Positions 15,051 to 23,308 of a stretch of 55,057 nucleotides of DNA are shown piece by piece (position 1 is the stretch's first letter; every line of letters starts with the position of its first letter). Under the pieces are notes generated by a model. That model was not told the origin of the DNA. It worked only from the letters and a program-made list of their open reading frames with translations, and did not search any database. The translations under genes and the position numbers were made by a program. The DNA is from Bacillota bacterium (lineage in GTDB: Bacteria > Bacillota > UBA4882 > UBA8346): contig JAEYRX010000015.1 in NCBI GenBank assembly GCA_023435225.1, positions 1-55,057 on the forward strand, given 5' to 3'.

Positions 15051-17693
15051 TTACTTCTGTCCCAGATCCCCTTCTTTTTTCACCGTAGCTTGGGCGGCAG
15101 CCAAACGGGCAATCGGTACCCGGAACGGTGAACAGGAAACATAGTTTAAACCAACCTTATGGCAGAACTCGATGGACGAAGGATCGCCGCCGTGCTCGCC
15201 ACAGATTCCCAGTTTGATGTCGGGTCTGGTCTTCTTACCAAGCTCGACAGCCATTTTCACCAATTTGCCTACACCAACTTGATCAAGTCTGGCAAAAGGA
15301 TCGGACTCGTAAATCTTCTTAGCGTAATAATCCTCTAAGAATTTACCGGCGTCGTCACGGCTGAACCCAAAGGTCATCTGGGTCAAGTCGTTGGTACCAA
15401 AGGAGAAGAACTCGGCTTCCTTGGCGATTTCGTCAGCGGTAACAGCAGCCCGCGGGATCTCGATCATGGTGCCCACTTTATAATCAAGTTTAACTCCGGC
15501 TTTGGCAATAACTTCGTCAGCGGTCTTGACTACGATATCTTTAACGAATTTTAACTCTTTAACCTCGCCGACCAGCGGAATCATGATCTCCGGCACCACG
15601 TTCATGCCTTTTTTATTAACATTGATGGCAGCTTCGATAACAGCTCTGGTCTGCATCTCGGCGATCTCCGGATAAGAAACGGCCAAACGGCAGCCACGGT
15701 GTCCCATCATCGGGTTGAACTCATGAAGATCGGCCACGATGCCTTTCAGTTCTTCAAACTTCATACCCATATCTTTGGCCAGCGCGGCAATATCTTCGTC
15801 TTCCTGCGGTAAAAATTCATGTAAAGGCGGATCCAGGAAACGGATGGTAACCGGATAACCCTTCATTTCAGTGAATAAACCTTCAAAATCGCTCCGTTGC
15901 ATCGGTAACAATTTATCCAAGGCTTTGCGGCGTTGATCCTCGGTACGGGCCACAATCATTTCCCGCATGGCCGGGATCCGGTCCGGTTCAAAGAACATAT
16001 GCTCAGTACGGCAGAGACCGATACCTTCAGCGCCGAACTTCATGGCTTGAGCGGCGTCTTTCGGGGTATCGGCATTAGTCCGGACTTTTAAAGTACGAAG
16101 TTCGTCGGCCCAACCCATTAAGGTGGCGAAGTCTCCGGTCATTTCCGGCTCGATAGTAGGCAATTGCTCACCATATACATTACCGGTAGAACCGTCCAAG
16201 GAGATCCAATCACCTTCATTATAGCGCTTGCCGTTTTTATCGATGAAGTATTTTTCTTCTTCATTGATTTTAACTTCACCACAACCGGCAACGCAACAAG
16301 TTCCCATACCACGGGCAACTACGGCGGCGTGGGAAGTCATTCCGCCACGGCCGGTTAAGATTCCCTGGGAAACATGCATACCTTCGATATCTTCCGGTGA
16401 AGTTTCCAAACGGACCAATATTACTTTCTTCTCACCTTTTTTAACTGCGGCGACCGCATCTTCGGCTTCAAAGAATACCTTGCCGGTAGCGGCGCCCGGG
16501 GAAGCCGGTAACCCTTTAGCGATTGGGTTGGCCGCTTTCAGCGCTTTCGGCTCGAAGTTCGGATGAAGTAACGCATCCAATTGTTTCGGATCAACTTTCA
16601 TTATGGCATCGGATTTGGTAGCCATACCTTCGGCAACTAAGTCAACGGCGATCTTTAAGGCGGCAGCCGCAGTTCTTTTACCATTACGGGTTTGCAGCAT
16701 GAAGAGTTTGCCTTTTTCAATGGTAAACTCCATATCCTGCATATCTTTGTAGTGCTTTTCGAGAGTATCGGCGATTTGAATAAATTGGTTATAAGCATTC
16801 GGATTGATCTCATTCATTTGATCAATTGTCTGCGGAGTCCGGATACCGGCCACCACGTCTTCACCCTGGGCATTCATCAGGAACTCGCCGTAAAGCTTTT
16901 TCTCACCGGTGGAGGGGTTCCGGGTAAAAGCAACTCCGGTACCGGAATCATTGCCCATATTTCCATAAACCATCTCTTGAACATTAACGGCAGTGCCCCA
17001 ATCACCGGGGATGTCGTTTAAGCGGCGGTAAACAATAGCCCGCGGATTATTCCAGGAACGGAAGACCGCTTTAACGGCTTCCATTAGCTGTACTTTCGGA
17101 TCTTGCGGGTATTCGAAGCCTTTTTCTTTCTTAAACAATTCTTTATAACGTTTAACGACTTCCTTTAAGTTATCAGCGGTTAAGTCAGTATCAAACTTAG
17201 CGCCGTTTTCTTCTTTAACAGCGTCAAGAATTTTTTCAAATTTCGGTTTGTCTACTTCCATAACAACATCACTGAACATTTGAATAAACCGGCGGTAGCT
17301 GTCATAAGCGAAACGCGGGTTACCGGTTAATTTAGCCAAACCTTCAACCACGGTGTCATTAAGACCAAGATTAAGAATGGTATCCATCATACCGGGCATT
17401 GAAGCTCTGGCGCCGGAACGAACGGAAACCAAAAAAGGATTATTGGGGTCGCCTAATTTCTTGCCCACATCTTGTTCGGTCTTCGCCAACGTTGCATAAA
17501 TCTCATCTTCAATCTCTTTGGAAATTTTGCCGCCATCATCATAATATTTGGTACAAGCCTCGGTAGTAACAGTAAAACCTCTAGGTACCGGCAGTCCCAG
17601 TCCGGTCATTTCAGCCAGATTGGCGCCTTTACCGCCAAGCAGGTTTTTCATTGATGCGTTGCCTTCTTTGAACTGGTAAACATACTTTGCCAT
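15051..17693 (-). CDS. ppdK: Pyruvate phosphate dikinase
   Basis: An 880-residue cytoplasmic enzyme interconverting pyruvate + ATP + phosphate and phosphoenolpyruvate + AMP + pyrophosphate. In anaerobic Firmicutes it can serve glycolysis or gluconeogenesis. The N-terminal nucleotide-binding domain starts with NLLGGKGANLAEMTGLGLPV and has SVRSGARASMPGMMDT. The phosphohistidine swivel domain has GGMTSHAAVVARGMGTCCV. The C-terminal barrel ends with GICGEHGGDPSSIEFC and NYVSCSPFRVPIARLAAAQ, which hold the catalytic Cys region. Length is normal for the family. ATG at 17693 follows GGAGG. It is a single-gene unit: a MITE lies 33 bp upstream and a terminator follows. Confidence 0.98.
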   Translation of the reverse strand: MAKYVYQFKEGNASMKNLLGGKGANLAEMTGLGLPVPRGFTVTTEACTKYYDDGGKISKEIEDEIYATLAKTEQDVGKKLGDPNNPFLVSVRSGARASMPGMMDTILNLGLNDTVVEGLAKLTGNPRFAYDSYRRFIQMFSDVVMEVDKPKFEKILDAVKEENGAKFDTDLTADNLKEVVKRYKELFKKEKGFEYPQDPKVQLMEAVKAVFRSWNNPRAIVYRRLNDIPGDWGTAVNVQEMVYGNMGNDSGTGVAFTRNPSTGEKKLYGEFLMNAQGEDVVAGIRTPQTIDQMNEINPNAYNQFIQIADTLEKHYKDMQDMEFTIEKGKLFMLQTRNGKRTAAAALKIAVDLVAEGMATKSDAIMKVDPKQLDALLHPNFEPKALKAANPIAKGLPASPGAATGKVFFEAEDAVAAVKKGEKKVILVRLETSPEDIEGMHVSQGILTGRGGMTSHAAVVARGMGTCCVAGCGEVKINEEEKYFIDKNGKRYNEGDWISLDGSTGNVYGEQLPTIEPEMTGDFATLMGWADELRTLKVRTNADTPKDAAQAMKFGAEGIGLCRTEHMFFEPDRIPAMREMIVARTEDQRRKALDKLLPMQRSDFEGLFTEMKGYPVTIRFLDPPLHEFLPQEDEDIAALAKDMGMKFEELKGIVADLHEFNPMMGHRGCRLAVSYPEIAEMQTRAVIEAAINVNKKGMNVVPEIMIPLVGEVKELKFVKDIVVKTADEVIAKAGVKLDYKVGTMIEIPRAAVTADEIAKEAEFFSFGTNDLTQMTFGFSRDDAGKFLEDYYAKKIYESDPFARLDQVGVGKLVKMAVELGKKTRPDIKLGICGEHGGDPSSIEFCHKVGLNYVSCSPFRVPIARLAAAQATVKKEGDLGQK

Positions 17694-17725
17694 TAGAATT
17701 CCTCCTTAAGAATTATTATGTAACT

Positions 17726-17872
17726 CAACTTTCGCACTACAAAAATGTCTTGCAGTAAAGTCATATCAATTTAAATTAACTTTTGAAAACATCGAAAGCT
17801 TTAACGATTTTTTCAAAAGTTGATTCCTTAAATTATTGATTTTACTGCATTAAAATAAAAGTGCGAAAGTTG
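17726..17872. mobile_element. MITE, family D copy 1
   Basis: A 147-bp element with terminal inverted repeats CAACTTTCGCACT / AGTGCGAAAGTTG and further paired sequence inward (TTGCAGTAAA / TTTACTGCA). Copy 2 at 31774-31920 has the same length and close identity. TATTATGTAA occurs on both sides, giving a possible ~12-bp target duplication with one mismatch. It sits just upstream of ppdK. No protein is encoded. The remaining bases to 18005 hold no gene. Confidence 0.85.
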
Positions 17873-18005
17873 TATTATGTAATTAATAACTATTGGAAAC
17901 ATTTGGAACATATCATACCCGACAGTTATTTTTCGCGATTATTCAGAAAGTTCCTCCTTCAATGTTAATATTTTTTGTAATGTTACGTTATGTTTACTTT
18001 TATGT

Positions 18006-18587
18006 TTACATTTTGGGATTATTCAAACTCTTTTCCGGCTTTATTCTAGTCAAAATTTCCATTTTAAACTCCCACCAAATAAGCAATTCAACGGCCACTG
18101 AAGACCAGAAAAAAATGGGGTTGATCCGGCTATACCATATAAGCGCCGGTAATAAACCGGTAAATATCAGGATTGCTAAAAGCTTATCTTTTCCCACTAT
18201 TAATAATTCCACCGTTAAACCTAAACATATCAAAGCCAACGCCGGATTCAAATAAAAAATACCACCAAAATAAGCAAATATACCGGTATTCTCTTGAGCT
18301 GAAGTTTTCCAAAGGGGATAAAGCTCGCCGACTACCAGAGCCGGCAATGCCAAGGCCGGCCATATTGGTTCACCCCGGCTGGCCAAATCCATGATTAATA
18401 CACCAACGCTCCCGGTTAGAATAGCCGTTATAATTCTTTTTACATTAAACCCCCTCCAGTTTATTATCTTCTGCTTCTTTTTATTCTTATAATTACTGGA
18501 ATTTATGAGCGGGGGATTATTAACAAAGGAAGAAGCTAAATAAACCAAAATTAACAGTATAATTTGTATCATTATGGATACTAGCAT
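18006..18587 (-). CDS. Degenerate PlsY-like integral membrane protein
   Basis: A 193-residue protein with about five membrane segments. The middle part (ALPALVVGELYPLWKT, then IFAYFGGIFYLNPALALICL and SI/LAI...GLLPALIW) follows the layout of PlsY glycerol-3-phosphate acyltransferases, in which GH.FP.F..FKGGKG is followed by a P-rich membrane region. Here the glycine-rich substrate loops are gone and the His before the YP/FP pair is Glu. So it is a PlsY-family relative that has probably lost acyltransferase activity, or a distinct membrane protein with the same fold. The start at 18587 lacks a strong ribosome site and may be slightly different. Confidence 0.55.
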   Translation of the reverse strand: MLVSIMIQIILLILVYLASSFVNNPPLINSSNYKNKKKQKIINWRGFNVKRIITAILTGSVGVLIMDLASRGEPIWPALALPALVVGELYPLWKTSAQENTGIFAYFGGIFYLNPALALICLGLTVELLIVGKDKLLAILIFTGLLPALIWYSRINPIFFWSSVAVELLIWWEFKMEILTRIKPEKSLNNPKM

Positions 18588-18617
18588 TTCCCGGAATCAA
18601 TCAAATTATGGCCGGGA

Positions 18618-18707
18618 GTTTAAATTATTCCAACGAGCTGGTCGTAAGCTTCGCTTACTGCTCGCCTATGCGTCCTACCGGCTTTAAGGAGGAAATAAAT
18701 TCAACTT
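18618..18707. repeat. Family F element, degraded copy
   Basis: Shares GCTGGTCGTAAGCTTCGCTT and the following ACTGCTCGCCTATGC block plus the end AATTCAACTT with the complete 130-bp copy at 52286-52415. Its left end is poorly preserved. The GTAAGCTTCGCTTAC core is a perfect hairpin. Confidence 0.7.
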
Positions 18708-18728
18708 CTATAATTTCCACTCAAGAAA

Positions 18729-18757
18729 TTGACATAGTCACCGGAAGTAGTTATAAT
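18729..18757 (+). promoter_or_regulatory. Consensus sigma-A promoter
   Basis: TTGACA (18729-18734), 17-base spacer and TATAAT (18752-18757) on the plus strand, about 40 bp upstream of the small membrane protein gene at 18798. Confidence 0.8.
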
Positions 18758-18797
18758 TATAATTTGCCATAGTTCGATCATAAATGAGGTTTTGAAC

Positions 18798-19190
18798 TTG
18801 AAATACAACTTGTGCTGGAAGGTGCTTCTTCTTTTATTATCAATCATCGTTTTTACCTGCATCGCCAATCCGGTTATGGAGGCGAAAACTTTTTGTCCAA
18901 AAACATTGGAACCGGTCTTAGGACTTGATGGTTCTTTTGATTTTGTAATAAATAAGATCACTAAACTGGAAAGCTTTTCGTTATATAGGGTTACCAATAA
19001 ATTTTTAGAAAAACAATTCCGGATATTGCCGGTAAAACCCGTTTTACTTTTCTTTAATTCGGGGTTCCCTTTTTTACTAATTGTGTTTATTATCCTCAGG
19101 ATGTTTACTAATTTTTATAATGCTTCCAGGTTGAGTTCGGAAAATGACCCTCTTAGCATTTTAGGTTCAAATTTAGTCCTAAAATTCTAA
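18798..19190 (+). CDS. Small exported or membrane protein of unknown family
   Basis: About 130 residues. The N-terminus is a signal-like segment (KVLLLLLSIIVFTCIANPVM), and a second hydrophobic stretch near residue 90 (FPFLLIVFIILRMF) suggests two membrane passes with ~50 residues between them outside. The TTG at 18798 is preferred because GAGGT lies ~8 nt upstream; a TTG at 18792 is closer than usual. It is transcribed from a consensus promoter and followed 37 bp later by another small membrane gene, so the two probably form an operon. No family recognised. Confidence 0.6.
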   Translation: MKYNLCWKVLLLLLSIIVFTCIANPVMEAKTFCPKTLEPVLGLDGSFDFVINKITKLESFSLYRVTNKFLEKQFRILPVKPVLLFFNSGFPFLLIVFIILRMFTNFYNASRLSSENDPLSILGSNLVLKF

Positions 19191-19227
19191 GAAGCGGTTG
19201 AGTCCGCTCAATATTGGAGGAATATAA

Positions 19228-19401
19228 ATGTTTGAAGCAATAACCGTGATTATAGTTTTGGCGATTTTCGGTTTATTTGGTATTGGAGCTTACAAAGCCG
19301 AAAAAGTGGTGGCTGAGAAGGCCAAAATCCAAAAGGAAGAACAACAAAAATCCAAGAGTTCCTTGGTGAAATCCGGAAAAAACGTTTCTAAAAATATATA
19401 A
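19228..19401 (+). CDS. Small single-pass membrane protein with charged tail
   Basis: A 57-residue frame starting at ATG 19228 behind TTGGAGGAATATAA, a strong ribosome site. Residues 5-22 (ITVIIVLAIFGLFGIGAY) are hydrophobic; the remainder is lysine/glutamate-rich (AEKVVAEKAKIQKEEQQK) and probably helical in the cytoplasm. It lies directly after the gene at 18798 on the same strand. No family recognised. Confidence 0.6.
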   Translation: MFEAITVIIVLAIFGLFGIGAYKAEKVVAEKAKIQKEEQQKSKSSLVKSGKNVSKNI

Positions 19402-19418
19402 TTGGCGTAAACATCAAA

Positions 19419-19644
19419 GGGGCTGTTGCAAAACAAACTTTTTGCCATTCTGTCCACCCAACCCTAAACGGTTGGGCTAGGTGTTAAAACCATTCCAAAC
19501 CCCCTATGGGGCTCGGTAAATACTTTGAAGTATAACCCCAGCCCCATTCATGGGGCTTGAGAAAGGTTTTAAAAGCCTAGCCAGGTCCTTTAGGGCCTGG
19601 TGGAGATGAAGGCATTCGTTTGTTTTTGATTTTGCAACAGCCCC
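19419..19644. mobile_element. MITE-like structured element, family B copy 1
   Basis: A 226-bp element with terminal inverted repeats GGGGCTGTTGCAAAA / TTTTGCAACAGCCCC. Inside are four perfect or near-perfect hairpins: CCCAACC...GGTTGGG, CCCCTATGGGG, AGCCCCAT...ATGGGGCT, and CCAGG...CCTGG. Copy 2 at 33807-34032 is the reverse complement with identical length. The core blocks resemble family A. It encodes no protein and lacks a clear target duplication. Confidence 0.85.
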
Positions 19645-19672
19645 TAAGTATTTAAAAGCACTTTTTCAATTT

Positions 19673-20605
19673 TTAAGTCTGTAATAAATCCTTGGCCTGC
19701 TTAATGTCTTCCTCGATCTGAATTTTAAGCGCTTCAATCCCCGGAAAAGAACGTTCCGGCCTAATAAATTTAAGAAAGTCTACTTGAACTCGCCGGTGAT
19801 ATAAATCCATGTCAAAGTCAAAAACATGAACCTCAATTAATGGTTTATAATCTCCAAAAGTCGGTTTCACTCCCACATTGGCAATCCCTTTATAAATATC
19901 TCCGGCCACCGTAAATGATACCAAATAGACTCCGTATGCCGGCAACAGATATTCCGGCTCCAGGCGGATGTTAGCGGTTGGAAACCCCATGCTGCGGGCA
20001 AGTTGTTCGCCTTTTATTACCTCTCCGGTAATTTTGTAATGATAACCCAACATTTTATTAGCCAAGTCCAGATTACCGTCGGTAAGGAGTTGTCTTATTT
20101 TGGAACTGGATATTACCTCACCTTCTACCGTAACCGGCGGCGCCTGTTCCACATTTATTCCTCGAGAAGCTCCTAAAGCCTGTAAGAACGCAAAATCACC
20201 CCGTCCTTTAGCCCCGAACTTAAAATCATAGCCAACCACTATCGCTTTAGCCCGTAACCCTTCAACCAGCCAATTACTAAAAAAACCTTCCGGGCTTAAC
20301 CCGGCAAACTCTTTATTAAACTCGATTTCCAAACAAGCATCCAACCCTAATTCAGCCAACAGAACATTGCGAACCGCCGGTTGATTTAAAAACAGCGGCT
20401 TATCCCCCAAAAGACTATCGGTATGATTGGAAAAAGAAAAAAGTAAGCCCAAGCCTCCGGTCCGGTCAGCCCACTCAACCACCCGGCTAATAATCGCCTG
20501 ATGCCCCCGGTGCACCCCGTCAAAATTGCCAACCGTGACAACCGTATTCCGGTTGAGCCGCTCTAATTCAACATGTGCTTCTTCTAACGAATTCCAGTAA
20601 AACAT
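19673..20605 (-). CDS. ribF: Bifunctional riboflavin kinase/FAD synthetase
   Basis: A 310-residue enzyme that phosphorylates riboflavin to FMN and adenylylates FMN to FAD. The N-terminal adenylyltransferase domain has VVTVGNFDGVHRGHQAII (nucleotide-binding GxFDGxHxGH) and the late ISSSKIRQLL. The C-terminal kinase domain has GFPTANIRLEPEYLLPAYGV and IANVGVKPTFG (the PTAN motif). ATG at 20605 is preferred over an upstream ATG at 20668 because AGGAG lies 12 nt upstream. In Firmicutes ribF normally follows truB; here a 410-bp gap filled with repeats separates them. Confidence 0.96.
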   Translation of the reverse strand: MFYWNSLEEAHVELERLNRNTVVTVGNFDGVHRGHQAIISRVVEWADRTGGLGLLFSFSNHTDSLLGDKPLFLNQPAVRNVLLAELGLDACLEIEFNKEFAGLSPEGFFSNWLVEGLRAKAIVVGYDFKFGAKGRGDFAFLQALGASRGINVEQAPPVTVEGEVISSSKIRQLLTDGNLDLANKMLGYHYKITGEVIKGEQLARSMGFPTANIRLEPEYLLPAYGVYLVSFTVAGDIYKGIANVGVKPTFGDYKPLIEVHVFDFDMDLYHRRVQVDFLKFIRPERSFPGIEALKIQIEEDIKQAKDLLQT

Positions 20606-20692
20606 GAAAAGAAAACTCCTAATTTGATTGAAAATACTAAAAATTACTTTTGATTGAATGAATGCCATTCAAGAAATAGAAAATGATTGTCA

Positions 20693-20802
20693 TTCACCGC
20701 CCAGAGCTAACCGAGCCCCTTGTGGGGTTGAGAATGTTTGTAGGCGACAGCCCAGGGGATTTGAGAGGTCAAAAGATTCTGGCTCCTGCCCTGGGTGATG
20801 AA
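20693..20802. repeat. Structured repeat, family A short copy
   Basis: About 110 bp keeping both ends (TTCACCGCCCAGAGC / CCTGCCCTGGGTGATGAA) and one inner arm (GAGCCCCTTGTGGGGTTGAG). The first inner arm seen in the ~200-bp copies is missing, as if deleted between paired segments. Confidence 0.75.
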
Positions 20803-20834
20803 AGAACTGATGATATTACGGCTCACTATTAGGG

Positions 20835-20932
20835 GGAAGCGCTGATTAATTGAATAAGTGACGATTTTGTGCTTCGCAAAATGCCTAATACCGCATATTT
20901 GCTCGCACAAAATCGGATTAATCAGCGCTTCC
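20835..20932. mobile_element. MITE, family C copy 1
   Basis: A 98-bp element with perfect 16-bp ends GGAAGCGCTGATTAAT / ATTAATCAGCGCTTCC and an inner dyad around ATTTTGTGC/GCACAAAAT. TTAG occurs at both flanks, consistent with the 4-bp YTAR target duplications of IS5-type elements. Orientation is opposite to copies at 52948-53026 and 53423-53520. Confidence 0.85.
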
Positions 20933-21015
20933 TTAGAAAAAACTTGCAGCAGATCACCGCTTTTCACGACGCATCATCCCAATCCGGCAAAGCTTCTTAA
21001 CTCACTCATATCTTC

Positions 21016-21942
21016 CTAATACCGAAACACTTTCACCGGTTGCCAATATTGATGGGTACCGGCATCCTGGAGTTCAACAATTGCCACTACCCGATCGGCC
21101 GGATCTAATACTTTGGCCAACGCTCCCGTTACAGCCGATTGGTAATATTTTTGATAAGATATTTTTCCACCATTATTCACCTTAACAAGGTCTTCCTCAT
21201 CAAGCTGTAACGCCGGTAAATGAGCTAAGGCGGTATTGATGGATATAAGCTGTTGAGATAATATCCCCTGCTCTAAAGATTCCTGGACCTGAGCGATGGT
21301 CATTGCCTCTTCCAGCCTAAACTCACCCGAAACAAGCCGCGCCAAGTCACCCATATGAGCGCCGGTTCCCAACTTATCTCCCAGATCATGAATCAATGTT
21401 CTAATGTAAGTACCTTTGGAACAAGTAATTTCGGCAAAAACATTATCTCTAAAACCATATTCCAATTTGGGATTTAAGATTTTCCAGCTATGGATCTTTA
21501 TCAAACGGGGAGTCCGTTCAACTTCCATACCTTGACGGGCCAGATCATATAATTTCCGGCCATCTACTTTCACCGCCGAATACATAGGCGGCAACTGATA
21601 AGTATCGCCTAAAAACTGATTGATTCTTTGAAATATCGTATCATAACTGATAGTTGAAAAACGGTTTTCCCTGATAATTTTCCCGGTAGCATCCTGAGTA
21701 TCAGTAGCCTGTCCCAGGATAATCTCTGCCCGGTAAGTTTTTATTTCTTCTTTGAGAAAAGAAAAAGAACGAGTAGCCTGACCTAAACCAACCACTAAAA
21801 CCCCGGTTGCTTCGGGGTCAAGAGTTCCGGTGTGACCAATCTCAGCCTGTCGTAAAAGGTGACGGAGATTGGCCACTACCTTGTGTGAGGTCATTCCTCG
21901 TTCTTTATTAATTACTAAAATTCCGTGCCAATGAGACGCCAT
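21016..21942 (-). CDS. truB: tRNA pseudouridine-55 synthase
   Basis: A 308-residue enzyme that makes pseudouridine 55 in the T-loop of tRNAs. The start region HGILVINKERGMTSHKVV and the catalytic block GHTGTLDPEATGVLVVGLG, with the nucleophile Asp in TLDP, are diagnostic; YSAVKVDGRKLYDLARQG and CSKGTYIRTLIHDLG follow. I prefer ATG 21942 (MASHWHG), which overlaps the end of nrnA by 35 nt and suggests coupled translation. The longer frame to 21996 adds nrnA-embedded sequence. It is the eighth gene of the rimP-truB cluster. Confidence 0.97.
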   Translation of the reverse strand: MASHWHGILVINKERGMTSHKVVANLRHLLRQAEIGHTGTLDPEATGVLVVGLGQATRSFSFLKEEIKTYRAEIILGQATDTQDATGKIIRENRFSTISYDTIFQRINQFLGDTYQLPPMYSAVKVDGRKLYDLARQGMEVERTPRLIKIHSWKILNPKLEYGFRDNVFAEITCSKGTYIRTLIHDLGDKLGTGAHMGDLARLVSGEFRLEEAMTIAQVQESLEQGILSQQLISINTALAHLPALQLDEEDLVKVNNGGKISYQKYYQSAVTGALAKVLDPADRVVAIVELQDAGTHQYWQPVKVFRY

Positions 21943-22915
21943 AATAATCAGCCAAATATGATAAGACTTGAGCAACAACTTGGTCAATCGGACCATTTAT
22001 ATTACATCCGGCAGCCCGGGCATGACCGCCGCCGCCAAAATAAGCCGCCAATTTACTAACATCCACTGCCGAAGTAGAACGCCAGCTTAACTTAACTTCG
22101 TTTGGCCGTAGTTCTTTAAATAAAATCCCTACTTCAACCCCATCAATTGAACGGGCATAATTAACATAACTTTCAGTCTCTTCATTTTCAACCGGAAACC
22201 GGCTTAACATTCTTTGGTCCAGTATACCCCAGGCTACTTTCCCTCCCAGATCCACTTGTAAGGTCTGTAATACTTCGCCCAATAATCTGATTGAATTATA
22301 ACTTTTTTGTTCGTGAACTTGTTCGGCCACTTTCGATAATTCAACCTGATAATTCTTAACCATTAATGAAGCCAGTTCCAAAGTAAAAGAAGAAGTATTG
22401 GCATATCTGAAAAAGCCGGTATCAGTTGCTATTGCCGTATAAATAGCCGTGGCGATTCCCCGGTTAAGTTTTACGGAACCGGCGGTTAAAATACGGTATA
22501 TTACTTCTCCAGTGGCTGCTGCATTGGGATCAACCAGATTCAAATCACCAAACCCATTATTAGTGATATGGTGGTCAATGTTAACCACTTTCAAATCGTT
22601 AATATTCCAACCCCCAGCCGGTAAAGCCAACCGGTCTTTTTCGGCGCAATCAACGCAAATTAAAACTTCCGGGAGATAATCCAAGCTTATATTACGTTTA
22701 ATAGAACGGCTTCCCTCTAAAAATTGATAGACATTGGGCACCCCTTCAGTACATACCATTTCAACTTGTTTATCCATACCGGCTAATAAAGCCCCAATCG
22801 CCAAAGTTGAACCAATGGCATCTCCGTCGGGATGAACATGGCAACTCACTATAAAACGTTTTTTCGCTTTTATTAACTCAAAAAAATCCTGAAAAACTTG
22901 ATTCGAAATGGACAC
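21908..22915 (-). CDS. nrnA: DHH-DHHA1 bifunctional oligoribonuclease/pAp phosphatase (NrnA)
   Basis: A 335-residue phosphoesterase that degrades short oligoribonucleotides and pAp. The DHH domain carries HVHPDGDAIGS, ICVDCA and NIDHH; the C-terminal DHHA1 domain carries the substrate-binding GGGGHARAAGC. All metal ligands are present. It starts with GTG at 22915, directly after the rbfA stop, with GAGG inside the end of rbfA. The position between rbfA and truB is the normal Firmicutes order. Confidence 0.95.
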   Translation of the reverse strand: MSISNQVFQDFFELIKAKKRFIVSCHVHPDGDAIGSTLAIGALLAGMDKQVEMVCTEGVPNVYQFLEGSRSIKRNISLDYLPEVLICVDCAEKDRLALPAGGWNINDLKVVNIDHHITNNGFGDLNLVDPNAAATGEVIYRILTAGSVKLNRGIATAIYTAIATDTGFFRYANTSSFTLELASLMVKNYQVELSKVAEQVHEQKSYNSIRLLGEVLQTLQVDLGGKVAWGILDQRMLSRFPVENEETESYVNYARSIDGVEVGILFKELRPNEVKLSWRSTSAVDVSKLAAYFGGGGHARAAGCNINGPIDQVVAQVLSYLADYYGVSLARNFSN

Positions 22916-23281
22916 CTAACTTTCGCCTCGCTGATCTTTTTTTACTTCTTCAAGTAATTGGAAAATACGCGAACCTCTTTCAATACTATTGTCGGCTATA
23001 ATGTGAACTTCAGGGGTGTGGCGTAGTCTTATTCGATGTCCTAACTCAGTACGAATAAATCCCTTAGCGCTTTCCAATCCTTCCATAGTTGAACGTTTAG
23101 TTTCTTCATCACCCATGATGCTGACAAATATCTTCACATGACTATAATCATTAGATACTTCTACATCCATAACACTAACAAATCCGATACGGGGATCTTT
23201 CAGATCGCGTTGTAAGATCTGCCCGAATTCCTCTTTTATAAGTTCCCGGAGTCGTTCAGTCCTATGCTCTGCCACCTGCAT
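22916..23281 (-). CDS. rbfA: Ribosome-binding factor A
   Basis: A 121-residue KH-like protein needed for late 30S maturation, binding near helix 1 of 16S rRNA. It shows RTERLRELIKEEFGQILQRD, DPRIGFVSVMDVEVSNDYSH and LRHTPEVHIIADNSIERG, which are family blocks, and normal length. ATG at 23281 follows AGAGGTGA. It lies 27 bp after infB and abuts nrnA. Confidence 0.97.
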   Translation of the reverse strand: MQVAEHRTERLRELIKEEFGQILQRDLKDPRIGFVSVMDVEVSNDYSHVKIFVSIMGDEETKRSTMEGLESAKGFIRTELGHRIRLRHTPEVHIIADNSIERGSRIFQLLEEVKKDQRGES

Positions 23282-23308
23282 TCACCTCTTTGACTCTTAT
23301 AATGCCTA

